This document shows, piece after piece, positions 52,951-61,755 of a DNA stretch of 64,000 nucleotides (position 1 is its first letter; every line of letters begins with the position of its first letter). The stretch covers positions 1,674,001 through 1,738,000 of the forward strand of contig NZ_CP011807.3 of assembly GCF_001029105.3 (NCBI RefSeq), read 5' to 3'. The DNA comes from Pandoraea faecigallinarum (GTDB lineage Bacteria > Pseudomonadota > Gammaproteobacteria > Burkholderiales > Burkholderiaceae). The notes under the pieces are model-generated. The model saw nothing but the letters and a program-made list of their open reading frames with translations, made no database searches and was not told the DNA's origin. Position numbers and translations under genes: made by a program.

Positions 52951-54027
52951 ATGACACATGCCGAAGCGCGCCGCGTGCGCGAAGCCGTGGGACGTCTGGT
53001 TCTCGTCCTTACGCTGATGGCGTTGGGCCTGATAGCGCTCAGCCTTAGTGCCGGGGCGTCGGCCGCGCCTGCGCCACCCCTCGAAAAGCCCAAGATTACG
53101 ATTGCCGTGGGCGGCAAGCCGGGCCTTTATTACCTGCCGCTCACCATCGCCGAGCAGCTCGGCTATTTCAAGGAAGAGGGGCTCGACGTCACCATCGACG
53201 ATTTCGCGGGCGGGTCCAAGGCCTTGCAGGCCGTCGTCGGGGGGAGTGCCGACGTGGGCACCGGCGCCTTCGAACATACGTTGCTCATGCAGACCAAAGG
53301 GCTGACGTACCAGTCGTTCGTCGTGCTGGGCGCCGCGCCGCAACTGGTGTTGGGGGTGGTGAAAGCCAAGGCTGGCGAGGTCAGGTCCGTCAAGGATCTG
53401 AAGGGCCTGCGTGTCGGCGTGAGCGCGCCGGGATCGAGTACGCACATGCTGGTGAGTGTGGCGCTCACGAAAGCCGGACTCAAGCCGAACGATGTGTCGA
53501 TCGTGGGCGTCGGAAGCAACGCGACGGTGATCGCCGCCACGCGCAACGCGCAGATCGACGCCGTTTCCAACGTGGACCCGATGATGACGTTGCTGCAAGA
53601 GTCGGGTGACGTGAAAGTGCTCATCGACACGCGCACGCAGGCCGGAACGCGCGCCATGTTCGGCGGTCCGATGCCCGCGGCCGTGATGTACGCCCCCCAG
53701 AGTTTCATCCAGAAGCATCCCCGCACGGTGCAGGCGCTGGCCAACGCCATCGTGCGCGCGGACAAGTGGCTGCAACGTGCGTCGGCGGCGCAACTGCTCA
53801 AGACCGTCCCCGAACCCTATCTGCTTGGCGACAAGACACTCTATCTGAAGGCTTTCGCGAATTGCCGCGAAGCATTTTCACCCGACGGCATGATGCCGGC
53901 CGACGGACCGGCCACGGCTCTTAGGGCGCTGGCGTCGTTTACACCCGAGGTCAAGCCGGCACAGATCCGGTTGGGCGACACATGGACCAATGCGTTCGCG
54001 GTGCAGGCGAATCGGCAGTATCCATGA
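52951..54027 (+). CDS. NitT/TauT-type ABC substrate-binding protein (orphan)
   Basis: The 358-residue secreted protein has a signal region (residues about 15-39, ending GASAA) and a type II periplasmic binding fold of the NMT1/SsuA/TauA kind: ITIAVGGKPGLYYLPLTIAEQLGYFKEEGLDVTIDDFAGGSKALQAVVGGSADVGTG. It should bind a small anion such as a sulfonate, carboxylate or aromatic acid. GGAGGAG precedes ATG 52951; an earlier in-frame start overlaps the LysR end. No permease or ATPase gene lies next to it, which is unusual. Confidence 0.85.
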   Translation: MTHAEARRVREAVGRLVLVLTLMALGLIALSLSAGASAAPAPPLEKPKITIAVGGKPGLYYLPLTIAEQLGYFKEEGLDVTIDDFAGGSKALQAVVGGSADVGTGAFEHTLLMQTKGLTYQSFVVLGAAPQLVLGVVKAKAGEVRSVKDLKGLRVGVSAPGSSTHMLVSVALTKAGLKPNDVSIVGVGSNATVIAATRNAQIDAVSNVDPMMTLLQESGDVKVLIDTRTQAGTRAMFGGPMPAAVMYAPQSFIQKHPRTVQALANAIVRADKWLQRASAAQLLKTVPEPYLLGDKTLYLKAFANCREAFSPDGMMPADGPATALRALASFTPEVKPAQIRLGDTWTNAFAVQANRQYP

Positions 54028-54155
54028 GGGTGGTCGGGCGAACGGGCGTTTGGACGTCATGACTTCATTGTTTCCTCGCTGCCGCATGCCGGCCCGGCAC
54101 GCAACTTGCAATCGAGACGGGTGACCCCATGGGGGAACATTCGAGGAGCGATCTC

Positions 54156-56192
54156 ATGCAAGCGACCGTGCGACTGGATGGGCGGGTGCTGTGGTTGAGC
54201 GATCGTGCCGAGGCGATGACCCGGCAGCTCGCGGGCGAGACATTGACGAGGGCCGAGGCGAGCCCGCTTCGCGATCAGATTTCCACCGACGAAATGACAC
54301 CGGCGCGGGCGTGTCTGGCGTTCGACGATTCGCTGGGCGATTACATCTACGTCGGATTGCGATGCAACGACGGGATGGCCGAACCGGAGGGCGTGTTTCC
54401 GGTCAAGCCGAAAGCCGTGCGAGAGGGGGGCTTCGCGCTGTCCGTGGCGGGGCTTCGGCGCGGCAAAGGCTCGTCGCGCGAAGCCAGTCCGTTTGCGGAG
54501 TGGTGTGCCGGTATCCGCATCGTGATCGCGGAGAGTTTCGAGCGAATCTACGCACAAAACTGCCAGAACCTGGGGCTTCTCACGTCCACCGATCTCTCGC
54601 TTGCCGAACGTTTGCAGGCAGGCGAGGCGGTTCCCATCGAAGCGTTTCTTGAAGACTGCGATCCCCTTGGCGAAGCGATCGTCCGTAGCGGCGGGCTGTT
54701 CGGCTATACGCGGCGCAGGTTGTCCGGGGACATGGTGCCGCCGAAGCCTGCGCATGCGCCGGGTGCCATGACATACGGCGAAAAGATCATCGCGAGGGCG
54801 CTCGGCGTGGACCGCATACGTGCGGGAGATGCGGCGTTTGTCCCCGCAGATTGGCGGTTCTCGCACGAGTACGTGACCCCGATGGCAGTGAGCGTTCTGC
54901 GGCACGCCTTCGGCGATGAAATGCCTGCACTTCACGATCCTGCGTCGGTCTTGTGCTTCGAGGACCACCTGACGCATCTCGATGCGGTGTCAGGCGACGG
55001 CAGCCGCACACCGCAGATCGTGGATGCCGCGCGTCGCCTGGGCAGCGTGCAACGGGCGTTCTGCGCCGAGCAGGGCGTGCGTCTGCATGGCCGCGCGGCG
55101 GGCGGTGGGTCGGAAGGCATCTGTCACGCGTTGATGCTGGAGCGTTACGCACTGCCCGGTCAGGTCGTCGTCGGTACCGATTCGCACACGCCGCATTGCG
55201 GTGCGGTCGGTGCCTTCGCATTCGGAGTGGGCGCGACCGAGATGGCGAACGCATGGCTTACCGGGGATGCGCGACTTTCGGTGCCCGGCACCTGCCTCAT
55301 CCATCTGCGCGCGCGCCTGCCCGCTGGCGTCGGCGCTAAGGACCTCGCACTGCATTTGCTTCATTTGCCTTATATCCGCGAGGGCCGCGCCATTGGTCAG
55401 ATCATCGAGTTTTCCGGTGGGGCGGTGGCGCATCTGTCGACCGACGAACGCGCGACGCTGACCAATATGGTGGCCGAGATCGGTGGATTGACGGGGCTTG
55501 TGGCGCCCGACGCCGAGACGGTTCGCTACCTGCGTGAGCGGCGCGGCATCGATTTCACGCTGGAGGCGTGGATGAACAGCGATACGCAGGCGTCGTACGC
55601 CCACGTGATCGAGATCGACTGTGCGCGACTGGGGGCCATGGTGGCGAGTCCCGGCGACCCGGGAAACGGTGTGGTACTCGACGAGTTGCCGGCCGCCGTG
55701 CCGATCGACATTGCGTACGGTGGCTCTTGCACCGGAAGCAAACGCGACGATCTGCGGGCGTGCCACGACGTGCTCGCATGGGGACTCTCGCGGGGACATC
55801 GTGTGGCCGACGGCGTGCGCTTCTATCTGCAATACGGCAGCGAGGACGTTCGCCTCTGGTGCGAGGCACAGGGGTACGCGGACGTGTTCAGGGCCGCGGG
55901 CGTGACCATGCTCTCTCCGGGGTGCGGCGCCTGTGTCAACGCGGGGCCCGGCGTGTCCACGGCGCCGGACGACGTGGTCATCAGCGCTCAGAACCGGAAC
56001 TTTCCCGGGCGCTCGGGACCCGGGCAAATGTGGCTGGGCAGTCCGGCTACCGTGGCGGCGAGTGCGCTGGCAGGGTACATCGTAGGCTTCGATCAATTAC
56101 GGCGTGATGGATTTGCCGCTTACGCGGCCGGCCGGCGGGCGCGGCAATGCGGCGATACGTTACGTACGTCACGCGCAGGTTCGGGAGGGTAG
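54156..56192 (+). CDS. Aconitase-superfamily hydratase, swivel domain fused before catalytic domains
   Basis: The 678-residue protein fuses two parts that are separate in isopropylmalate isomerase. Residues about 1-185 are a LeuD-like swivel domain with GKGSSREASP and ERIYAQNCQNLGLLTS. Residues about 200-665 are a LeuC-like catalytic part with GTDSHTPHCGAVGAFAFGVGATEMA and the three [4Fe-4S] cysteines Cys525 (GGSCTGSK), Cys590 and Cys593 (SPGCGACVNAGPG). The swivel-first order recalls AcnB but the N-terminal HEAT-like domain is missing. It should dehydrate or rehydrate a hydroxy di- or tricarboxylic acid. Start ATG 54156 has GGAG seven bases upstream. The CoA-transferase gene begins three bases after its stop. 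Confidence 0.85.
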   Translation: MQATVRLDGRVLWLSDRAEAMTRQLAGETLTRAEASPLRDQISTDEMTPARACLAFDDSLGDYIYVGLRCNDGMAEPEGVFPVKPKAVREGGFALSVAGLRRGKGSSREASPFAEWCAGIRIVIAESFERIYAQNCQNLGLLTSTDLSLAERLQAGEAVPIEAFLEDCDPLGEAIVRSGGLFGYTRRRLSGDMVPPKPAHAPGAMTYGEKIIARALGVDRIRAGDAAFVPADWRFSHEYVTPMAVSVLRHAFGDEMPALHDPASVLCFEDHLTHLDAVSGDGSRTPQIVDAARRLGSVQRAFCAEQGVRLHGRAAGGGSEGICHALMLERYALPGQVVVGTDSHTPHCGAVGAFAFGVGATEMANAWLTGDARLSVPGTCLIHLRARLPAGVGAKDLALHLLHLPYIREGRAIGQIIEFSGGAVAHLSTDERATLTNMVAEIGGLTGLVAPDAETVRYLRERRGIDFTLEAWMNSDTQASYAHVIEIDCARLGAMVASPGDPGNGVVLDELPAAVPIDIAYGGSCTGSKRDDLRACHDVLAWGLSRGHRVADGVRFYLQYGSEDVRLWCEAQGYADVFRAAGVTMLSPGCGACVNAGPGVSTAPDDVVISAQNRNFPGRSGPGQMWLGSPATVAASALAGYIVGFDQLRRDGFAAYAAGRRARQCGDTLRTSRAGSGG

Positions 56193-56195
56193 CCA

Positions 56196-57479
56196 ATGCA
56201 GGACGCGTCCCCTGCGGCGCCGATGCCGTTGAAAGGCATTCGTGTCGTGGAGTTTTCTCATATGGTCATGGGGCCGGCCTGCGGCATGGTCCTCGGTGAT
56301 CTCGGTGCGGACGTCATCAAGGTCGAGCCGGTCGGCGGCGATGCAACGCGTCGTCTGCTTGGCACCGGCGCTGGCTTTTTCCGCACGTTTAACCGTAACA
56401 AGCGTAGCCTCGCCGTAGATGTCAACCGGCCGGAAGGTCGGGAGTTGATTTTACGGCTGGTGAGTGTGTCGGACGTCGTGACCGAGAATTTCAAGCCTGG
56501 GCGCATGCGTCGGATCGGACTCGATTACGCGACGCTGTCGCGCCTGAATCCGGGGCTGGTGTATGTGTCGTTGAAGGGATTTCTGCCCGGGCCCTACGCT
56601 GCCCGTACGGCGCTCGACGAGGTCGTACAGATGATGGCCGGCCTCGCCTATATGACGGGGCCGCCTGGACAACCGCTGCGCGCGGGAGCGTCCGTCAACG
56701 ACATCATGGGGGGCGTGTTCGGTGCGCTCGCGGCCATCGCCGCCCTCTACGAACGCAAGACGACCGGGCGTGGGCAGGAGGTGCAGGGCGCGCTCTTCGA
56801 GAATTGCGTGCTGCTCGCGGCGCAACACATGCAGCAGTACGCCGTGACCGGTGTGGCGCCCGATCCGATGCCGGCGCGCGTATCGGCCTGGGGAATTTAC
56901 GACGTGTTTACCGCCCGTGACGGCGTACAGATCTTTCTGGCCGTCGTGAGCGACTCGCAGTGGCGCATTTTCTGCGACGTGTTCGGCCGTCACGATCTGT
57001 CGGAGGATCCGAGGCTTGCCACAAACAATGACCGCGTGCTCGCGCGCGACTGGTTGCTGCCGCTGCTGAGGGACGTGATGCAAGGGTTCGATGCGAGCTA
57101 TCTCGCAGCGGCCTTCGAGCGCCACGGCCTGCCGTTTGCGCCGATCGTGAAACCGGAAGCGTTGTTCGACGACCCGCATCTGCTCGCGAGCGGCGGCCTT
57201 GGCGAACTGATGGCGGAGGACGGCGAATCGACGCGGGTGCCGCTGTTGCCGATCACGATGGCCGGGCAGCGTTTGCCGGCACGTCGGCCGTTGCCCGTGT
57301 CGGGCGAGCATACCAGCGAAATTCTGCGGGATCTGGGGTATCTCGACAGCCAGATCTCGCGTCTGTTGAGCGAGGGGGTAGTGGCGGGACCGGTAGACGG
57401 ACCGGCGCCGGACGATGCATCCGGCTCGGGCGATTCTGCCGGTTCCGTTTTTTTGAAGGATGGCGCGAGCCAGGGGTGA
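56196..57479 (+). CDS. Class III CoA-transferase (CaiB/BaiF family)
   Basis: The 427-residue protein carries the family start LKGIRVVEFSHMVMGPACGMVLGDLGADVIKVEP and the region around the catalytic aspartate, Asp141 (RTALDEVVQMMAGLAYMTG). Class III enzymes transfer CoA between carboxylic acids such as succinate and (R)-citramalate, itaconate, formate/oxalate or carnitine. The substrate here is unknown; the gene follows an aconitase-type dehydratase and precedes a racemase, which suggests a branched dicarboxylate. The C-terminal 40 residues are Gly/Asp/Ser-rich and poorly conserved. Confidence 0.88.
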   Translation: MQDASPAAPMPLKGIRVVEFSHMVMGPACGMVLGDLGADVIKVEPVGGDATRRLLGTGAGFFRTFNRNKRSLAVDVNRPEGRELILRLVSVSDVVTENFKPGRMRRIGLDYATLSRLNPGLVYVSLKGFLPGPYAARTALDEVVQMMAGLAYMTGPPGQPLRAGASVNDIMGGVFGALAAIAALYERKTTGRGQEVQGALFENCVLLAAQHMQQYAVTGVAPDPMPARVSAWGIYDVFTARDGVQIFLAVVSDSQWRIFCDVFGRHDLSEDPRLATNNDRVLARDWLLPLLRDVMQGFDASYLAAAFERHGLPFAPIVKPEALFDDPHLLASGGLGELMAEDGESTRVPLLPITMAGQRLPARRPLPVSGEHTSEILRDLGYLDSQISRLLSEGVVAGPVDGPAPDDASGSGDSAGSVFLKDGASQG

Positions 57480-57585
57480 CGGCCCCCTTTTAAGCGTTTT
57501 CCGAACGAAGTCGGCGTGTTGTCTGCTTGCGGCGGGAGGGGCGGGCGCGGTACGGTGTGAACATCCACCGACACCGACCCTTGCC

Positions 57586-58668
57586 ATGACCGAATCGCCC
57601 GACGTTGCCAATGCCCGTGAATCGTCCGCGCCCGCCGATGCATCCGACAAGCCGCTGTCCGGCGTGACGGTGTTGGATCTCACGCGGCTTCTGCCCGGCC
57701 CGCTCGCAGGGCTGCGCCTTGCGGAGATGGGGACGCACGTCATCAAGATCGAGGACAAGGGGGCGGGTGACTACGCCCGCGAGATGATGCTGGGCGAAGG
57801 CGAAACGCCGCCCGGCGCGTTCTGGCGTCTGCTCAACCATGGCAAGACCGTCGAGCGGCTCGATCTCAAGAGCGACGCCGACCGTGCCGTCTTCCTGGAC
57901 CACGTGGCCCGTGCCGATGTTTTGCTCGAAGGCTTCCGGCCCGGTGTCATGGCGCGTCTGGGTTTCGATTACGAGACGCTGGCACGTGTGAATCCGGCGT
58001 TGGTCATGGGATCGATTTCCGGCTACGGTCAGCAGGGGCCGATGTCGCAAGCGGCAGGGCACGACATCAACTACATCGGCTATGCCGGGGTACTCGATCA
58101 ACTCGGCGATGCGGGCGATGCACCGATTGTCCCGAACTTTCAGATCGGCGACTTGTATGGTGGCGGGCAGGCCGCCGTGCAATCCGTGCTGGCGGCGCTC
58201 GTGGCTGCGCAACGTACAGGGCGCGGGCGTTGGCTCGATATCTCGATGACCCATGAGGTGTTTCGCTCGAACATTGTGCCCGCGGTAGCGCTGCACCGGC
58301 AGGGGAAGGTGTCGCGAGCGGGCATGGATCTGCTTAACGGCGGGGTGCCGTGCTATCAGGTGTACCGCACGCTCGACGCGCGTTACATGGCGGTAGGCGC
58401 GCTGGAACTCAAGTTTTGGGAGACGCTTTGCGACGTGATCGGGCGTCCCGACTGGAAGGCGCGTCACTGGACGCTGGGGCAAGTCGTCGGCGGCGAGGAC
58501 GCGCTGGCGCTTCAGACGGAGTTGGCCGCCATGTTCGCGAGCGCGTCACAAGCCGACTGGACGGCGCGCTTTGCCAACGTCGATTGCTGTGTCACCCCGG
58601 TGTTGCGGCTCGAAGAAGCAATGGCGCACCCACTGTTCGCGCCGCTGCGCGAAGCGTTGATGCCATGA
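57586..58668 (+). CDS. Alpha-methylacyl-CoA racemase (CaiB/BaiF family)
   Basis: The 360-residue protein is of the CaiB/BaiF fold but shows the racemase signature rather than a transferase one: His159 in AGHDINYIGYAGVLDQLG and Asp189 in FQIGDLYGGGQ, plus GGVPCYQVYRTLDARYMAVGALELKFW, all typical of AMACR/MCR. It epimerises 2-methyl-branched acyl-CoA esters. The start is taken at ATG 57586, the family's N-terminus being near LSGVTVLDLTRLLPGP. It lies 106 bases after the CoA-transferase gene on the same strand, and is probably the last gene of the cluster. Confidence 0.87.
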   Translation: MTESPDVANARESSAPADASDKPLSGVTVLDLTRLLPGPLAGLRLAEMGTHVIKIEDKGAGDYAREMMLGEGETPPGAFWRLLNHGKTVERLDLKSDADRAVFLDHVARADVLLEGFRPGVMARLGFDYETLARVNPALVMGSISGYGQQGPMSQAAGHDINYIGYAGVLDQLGDAGDAPIVPNFQIGDLYGGGQAAVQSVLAALVAAQRTGRGRWLDISMTHEVFRSNIVPAVALHRQGKVSRAGMDLLNGGVPCYQVYRTLDARYMAVGALELKFWETLCDVIGRPDWKARHWTLGQVVGGEDALALQTELAAMFASASQADWTARFANVDCCVTPVLRLEEAMAHPLFAPLREALMP

Positions 58669-58822
58669 TGGCGGTTCGGCCGGAAAGTGAGGTGCGTGTT
58701 TGCGGGCCGATGCTCGCGCGAGGGGCGACGCGTTACCGAATGTCACAATTTTTCGGCGGCACGGAAGGCTGACGGCGGGCCTCGATCGCGTAGAGTCGTT
58801 GCTGACTCAAAACGACATCGCC

Positions 58823-59617
58823 ATGACACGACGGCTCGCCTTTCCCCGACGACGACCCCTGCCACTGCGCGCCGCGCAGTGGCGACTCGCGACGACGGTT
58901 GCCGTCAGCGCCGCGGCCACTGTGCTGATGTGTGCAGGTTGCGCATCGTATCAGGATGCGCCAGTGGACCATGGCAAGGTCCGCTCGACGTCGATGACGA
59001 CCGCGGATCTTGCGCAGACCGATATCAATCGCATGGCGACATTGGGCATGCGTGCGAATCTGGAGAGTCTGTATCGGTTGGCGGACAAGCTCTATAAACG
59101 GAATCCACGTGAATGGCGCAAAGGTGGCGCGGCGACGCAGGCCGAAGCCATGACGCAATTGCGAGATGCTGTCGAGGGACGACGAACGTTGACCGGCCTG
59201 AAGGACCTCCGCGACGTACGGGCATTGTCGCTTTCGCTGGATCCGGCATTCGGTGGGGATCGCGTGGCGGCATTCGTCTTCAGTCTCTCGGATACGATCA
59301 TCGCTGCCCACGGGGGTACCACCGTGTTTTATTTGAGCGACGGGCTCGATGCGCAGCGCATTTACAATGCGGCCCGCAATGTGGAAATCGCGGCGTGGTT
59401 GCTGGCAAGCCGTCGCGATGTGACGGGCAAGCCGCTGCTGCTGGCGAACGAAATCGCCGATGTGCGCAACGTCAGCTTCGAGCGGGAGTTCGGCAAGATC
59501 ATTGGTCGGCTCGATCTCCTCGCGGAAATGCTTGACGAAAAGTACCGGCGCGCCGGTATCGGCTACGTGCAGAACCTGCTTGGGGCGCAGTTTCTGCAAT
59601 TCTTGCCGGTGCGGTGA
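58823..59617 (+). CDS. Predicted lipoprotein of unknown function
   Basis: The 264-residue protein has an Arg-rich N-terminus, a hydrophobic segment and a probable lipobox MCAGC (Cys40). The rest is helical and soluble with no motif I can assign; phrases such as RMATLGMRANLESLYRLADKLYKRNPREWRK and YIADVRNVSFEREF-like text recur in uncharacterised proteobacterial lipoproteins. It would be anchored to the outer or inner membrane facing the periplasm. ATG 58823 is chosen for the signal; the open frame upstream is not supported. Confidence 0.75.
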   Translation: MTRRLAFPRRRPLPLRAAQWRLATTVAVSAAATVLMCAGCASYQDAPVDHGKVRSTSMTTADLAQTDINRMATLGMRANLESLYRLADKLYKRNPREWRKGGAATQAEAMTQLRDAVEGRRTLTGLKDLRDVRALSLSLDPAFGGDRVAAFVFSLSDTIIAAHGGTTVFYLSDGLDAQRIYNAARNVEIAAWLLASRRDVTGKPLLLANEIADVRNVSFEREFGKIIGRLDLLAEMLDEKYRRAGIGYVQNLLGAQFLQFLPVR

Positions 59618-59671
59618 CTTTGGGGTGGTGATGTCCGGCAGGTCGCCGCGCGGCGGGTGGGGAAGGCAGGC

Positions 59672-59736
59672 GACGAAAGCCGGTGACGAAAGCCGGTGAC
59701 GAAAGCCGGTGACGAAAGCCGGTGATGAAAGCCGGT
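59672..59736. repeat. Tandem 13-bp repeat, five units
   Basis: GACGAAAGCCGGT occurs four times in a row, followed by one GATGAAAGCCGGT and a decayed partial unit. It lies between the lipoprotein gene and the LexA box of dinB. Confidence 0.93.
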
Positions 59737-59787
59737 GATGAGGCAGGATGCGGACATGTTACTGATGGAGCGCGGAATATGCGTGAA

Positions 59788-59807
59788 TGCTGTATATTTG
59801 CACAGTG
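59788..59807 (+). promoter_or_regulatory. LexA box of dinB
   Basis: TGCTGTATATTTGCACAGTG contains CTGT-N8-ACAG with perfect half-sites. It ends 15 bases before the dinB ATG, so LexA would block both promoter escape and start-codon access. Confidence 0.9.
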
Positions 59808-59822
59808 TTCTCGCCGCTTACC

Positions 59823-60950
59823 ATGACCACTTCTCTGCGCAAGATCATCCATTGCGACGCCGATTGTTTTTACGCCTCTGTCGAGATGCGTGACGACCCG
59901 TCGCTGCGTGGCGTGCCGCTGGCGGTCGGCGGCAAGCCGGATCAGCGCGGCGTGGTTGCCACCTGCAACTACGAGGCGAGGGCGTTCGGGGTGCGCTCAG
60001 CCATGCCCTCGGCGCAGGCGATCAAGTTGTGCCCCGACCTGCGCATCATTCCTGCGTCGATGCAGCGGTATCAGGAAGCGTCGAAACGGATCATGGCGAT
60101 ATATCGGGACTATACGGATCTGGTCGAACCGTTGTCGCTCGACGAGGCATATCTCGACGTCACCGACAGCGAACATTGCGGCGGCTCTGCGACATTGATC
60201 GCTCGCGAGATCCGCGCGCGCGTGGCGGCCGAAGTCGGCCTGACGGTGTCGGCGGGTGTCGCGCCCAACAAGTTCATTGCCAAGATCGCCAGCGACTGGC
60301 GCAAGCCCGACGGCATGTTCGTGGTGAAACCCGCGGACGTCGACGCGTTCGTCGCGGTACTGCCGGTCGAGCGTCTATTCGGGGTGGGCAAGGTGACGGC
60401 CGAGAAGTTGCGTGCGCTTGGCATCGACTCCTGTGCGGATTTGCGCACCTATTCGCTTGCCGACCTCACCGAGCGCTTCGGTGTCTTTGGTCAACGTTTG
60501 TATGAGCGTTGCCGCGGCATCGATACGCGAGAGGTCAGCCCGGATCGCGAGCGCAAATCGATCAGTGTCGAGACGACGTACACGCGCGATCTGCGCACGC
60601 TGGCGGAATGCGAGACCGCGCTCGAACCGTTGCTTCGTCAGTTGGGCGAGCGGATCGAACGGGCGCGTCGCAGCGAACCGGTGGCCATCGCGAAAATCTT
60701 CATCAAAATCCGATTTGCGGACTTCTCGCGAACCACGGCGGAAGCCGGGGCGCTGGGTGTCGATCCGGTGCAATGCCGGGAACTGCTCGCGCAGGCGGTG
60801 GGGCGAAAACGTCGGCCGGTGCGGTTGATGGGCGTCGGCGTGCGCATGCTCGAGGCGCAGGCAACGCGTCAGTTGCGATTGTTCGACGACTGGGACGACG
60901 TGCTGCCACTCAGGCCGCCGGCGGGCGATAATGCGCCTACCCAGACTTAG
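59823..60950 (+). CDS. dinB: DNA polymerase IV
   Basis: The 375-residue Y-family polymerase performs error-prone translesion synthesis. Residues near the start KIIHCDADCFYASVEMRDDP carry the first catalytic Asp; SLDEAYLDVT supplies the second Asp-Glu pair; SAGVAPNKFIAKIASDWRKPDG and the HhH region LPVERLFGVGKVTAEKLRALGI are typical. The C-terminal end RQLRLFDDWD resembles the beta-clamp binding motif QLxLF. A LexA box lies directly upstream, so it is SOS-induced. ATG 59823 is chosen over an earlier in-frame codon inside the LexA box. Confidence 0.96.
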   Translation: MTTSLRKIIHCDADCFYASVEMRDDPSLRGVPLAVGGKPDQRGVVATCNYEARAFGVRSAMPSAQAIKLCPDLRIIPASMQRYQEASKRIMAIYRDYTDLVEPLSLDEAYLDVTDSEHCGGSATLIAREIRARVAAEVGLTVSAGVAPNKFIAKIASDWRKPDGMFVVKPADVDAFVAVLPVERLFGVGKVTAEKLRALGIDSCADLRTYSLADLTERFGVFGQRLYERCRGIDTREVSPDRERKSISVETTYTRDLRTLAECETALEPLLRQLGERIERARRSEPVAIAKIFIKIRFADFSRTTAEAGALGVDPVQCRELLAQAVGRKRRPVRLMGVGVRMLEAQATRQLRLFDDWDDVLPLRPPAGDNAPTQT

Positions 60951-60975
60951 AACGCGCAGACGAGCGAGGTGAGGG

Positions 60976-61500
60976 ATGGCGGAGATCATCGAAGTCACAT
61001 TGCGGCTCACGGCGGCATTGATCCTTGGCGGACTCGTCGGGCTCAACCGGAATCTGCATCACAAGTCCGTCGGACTGCGAACACTCGCTATCGTCTCATT
61101 CGGCTCGGCGTTGTTCGTGCTCGCTGTCGTCCCTTTTCCGGGAACGGCGCTGCCTTATGACGGATCGTCCGTGAGCCGGGTCGTGCAGGGAATCGTCGCC
61201 GGCATCGGTTTTCTCGGGGCGGGTTGCATCGTACGGCCGAGCCATGGCGCGTCGGTGCATGGTTTCACGACGGCGGCGGCGTTATGGAGCACGACGGGGA
61301 TCGGCATCATCTGCGGCCTCGGCCGCTGGCACATCGCGCTGGTTGCGATGGTGTTGCTGCTTATCGTGCTGGCGCTCGGCGGACGAATCGAATCGCTCGC
61401 ACACCGTTGGCTGGGGCACGACGAGCCGGATAAACACTCGCCTGACGGGGACGCGCCGGCGCCGCGTGTGCACGATGACAAGCGAGCGCCGCGCGGCTAA
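60976..61500 (+). CDS. MgtC/SapB-family membrane protein
   Basis: The 174-residue membrane protein has about four to five helices and the MgtC core: RLTAALILGGLVGLNRNLHHKSVGLRTLAIVSFGSALFVL, GIVAGIGFLGAGCIVR and GFTTAAALWSTTGIGIICGLG. MgtC-like proteins affect growth at low magnesium and survival in macrophages through the F-ATPase. It lacks the long C-terminal cytosolic ACT-like domain of Salmonella MgtC; instead it ends in an Asp/Pro-rich tail. It starts 25 bases after dinB, so it could be part of the SOS transcript. Confidence 0.9.
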   Translation: MAEIIEVTLRLTAALILGGLVGLNRNLHHKSVGLRTLAIVSFGSALFVLAVVPFPGTALPYDGSSVSRVVQGIVAGIGFLGAGCIVRPSHGASVHGFTTAAALWSTTGIGIICGLGRWHIALVAMVLLLIVLALGGRIESLAHRWLGHDEPDKHSPDGDAPAPRVHDDKRAPRG

Positions 61501-61564
61501 TGCGAAAGACGCACATCGTTGCCTCCTCGCCCTTAACGCCCGGGGCAAATTCCTGCGGATACCG

Positions 61565-61590
61565 AAGAAAAATGCCCGCCGAAGCGGGCA
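61565..61590 (-). terminator. Rho-independent terminator for minus-strand lipoprotein gene
   Basis: On the minus strand TGCCCGC-TTCG-GCGGGCA is followed by TTTTTCTTC. It lies 166 bases downstream of the lipoprotein stop and faces mgtC. Confidence 0.75.
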
Positions 61591-61755
61591 AATGACGTTG
61601 TCGCAGTACCCCCAAAAGGACGTAAGAGGGCGATTTCATTTTGGTCACCTGCCCGTATTTCGCCAATCGGGGCTTGCCCGATTAGGGAAAGCACGTTCGG
61701 GTGACTACGTAATCGCGGCCAGCATCGATGCCGTGCATTGGAGCGTCGCTTCGGC

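Noticed and set aside
59563-59757. Minus-strand frame translating the 13-bp repeat (HRLSSPAFVTGF)
   Set aside because: Composition is due to the repeat alone; no start signal or similarity.
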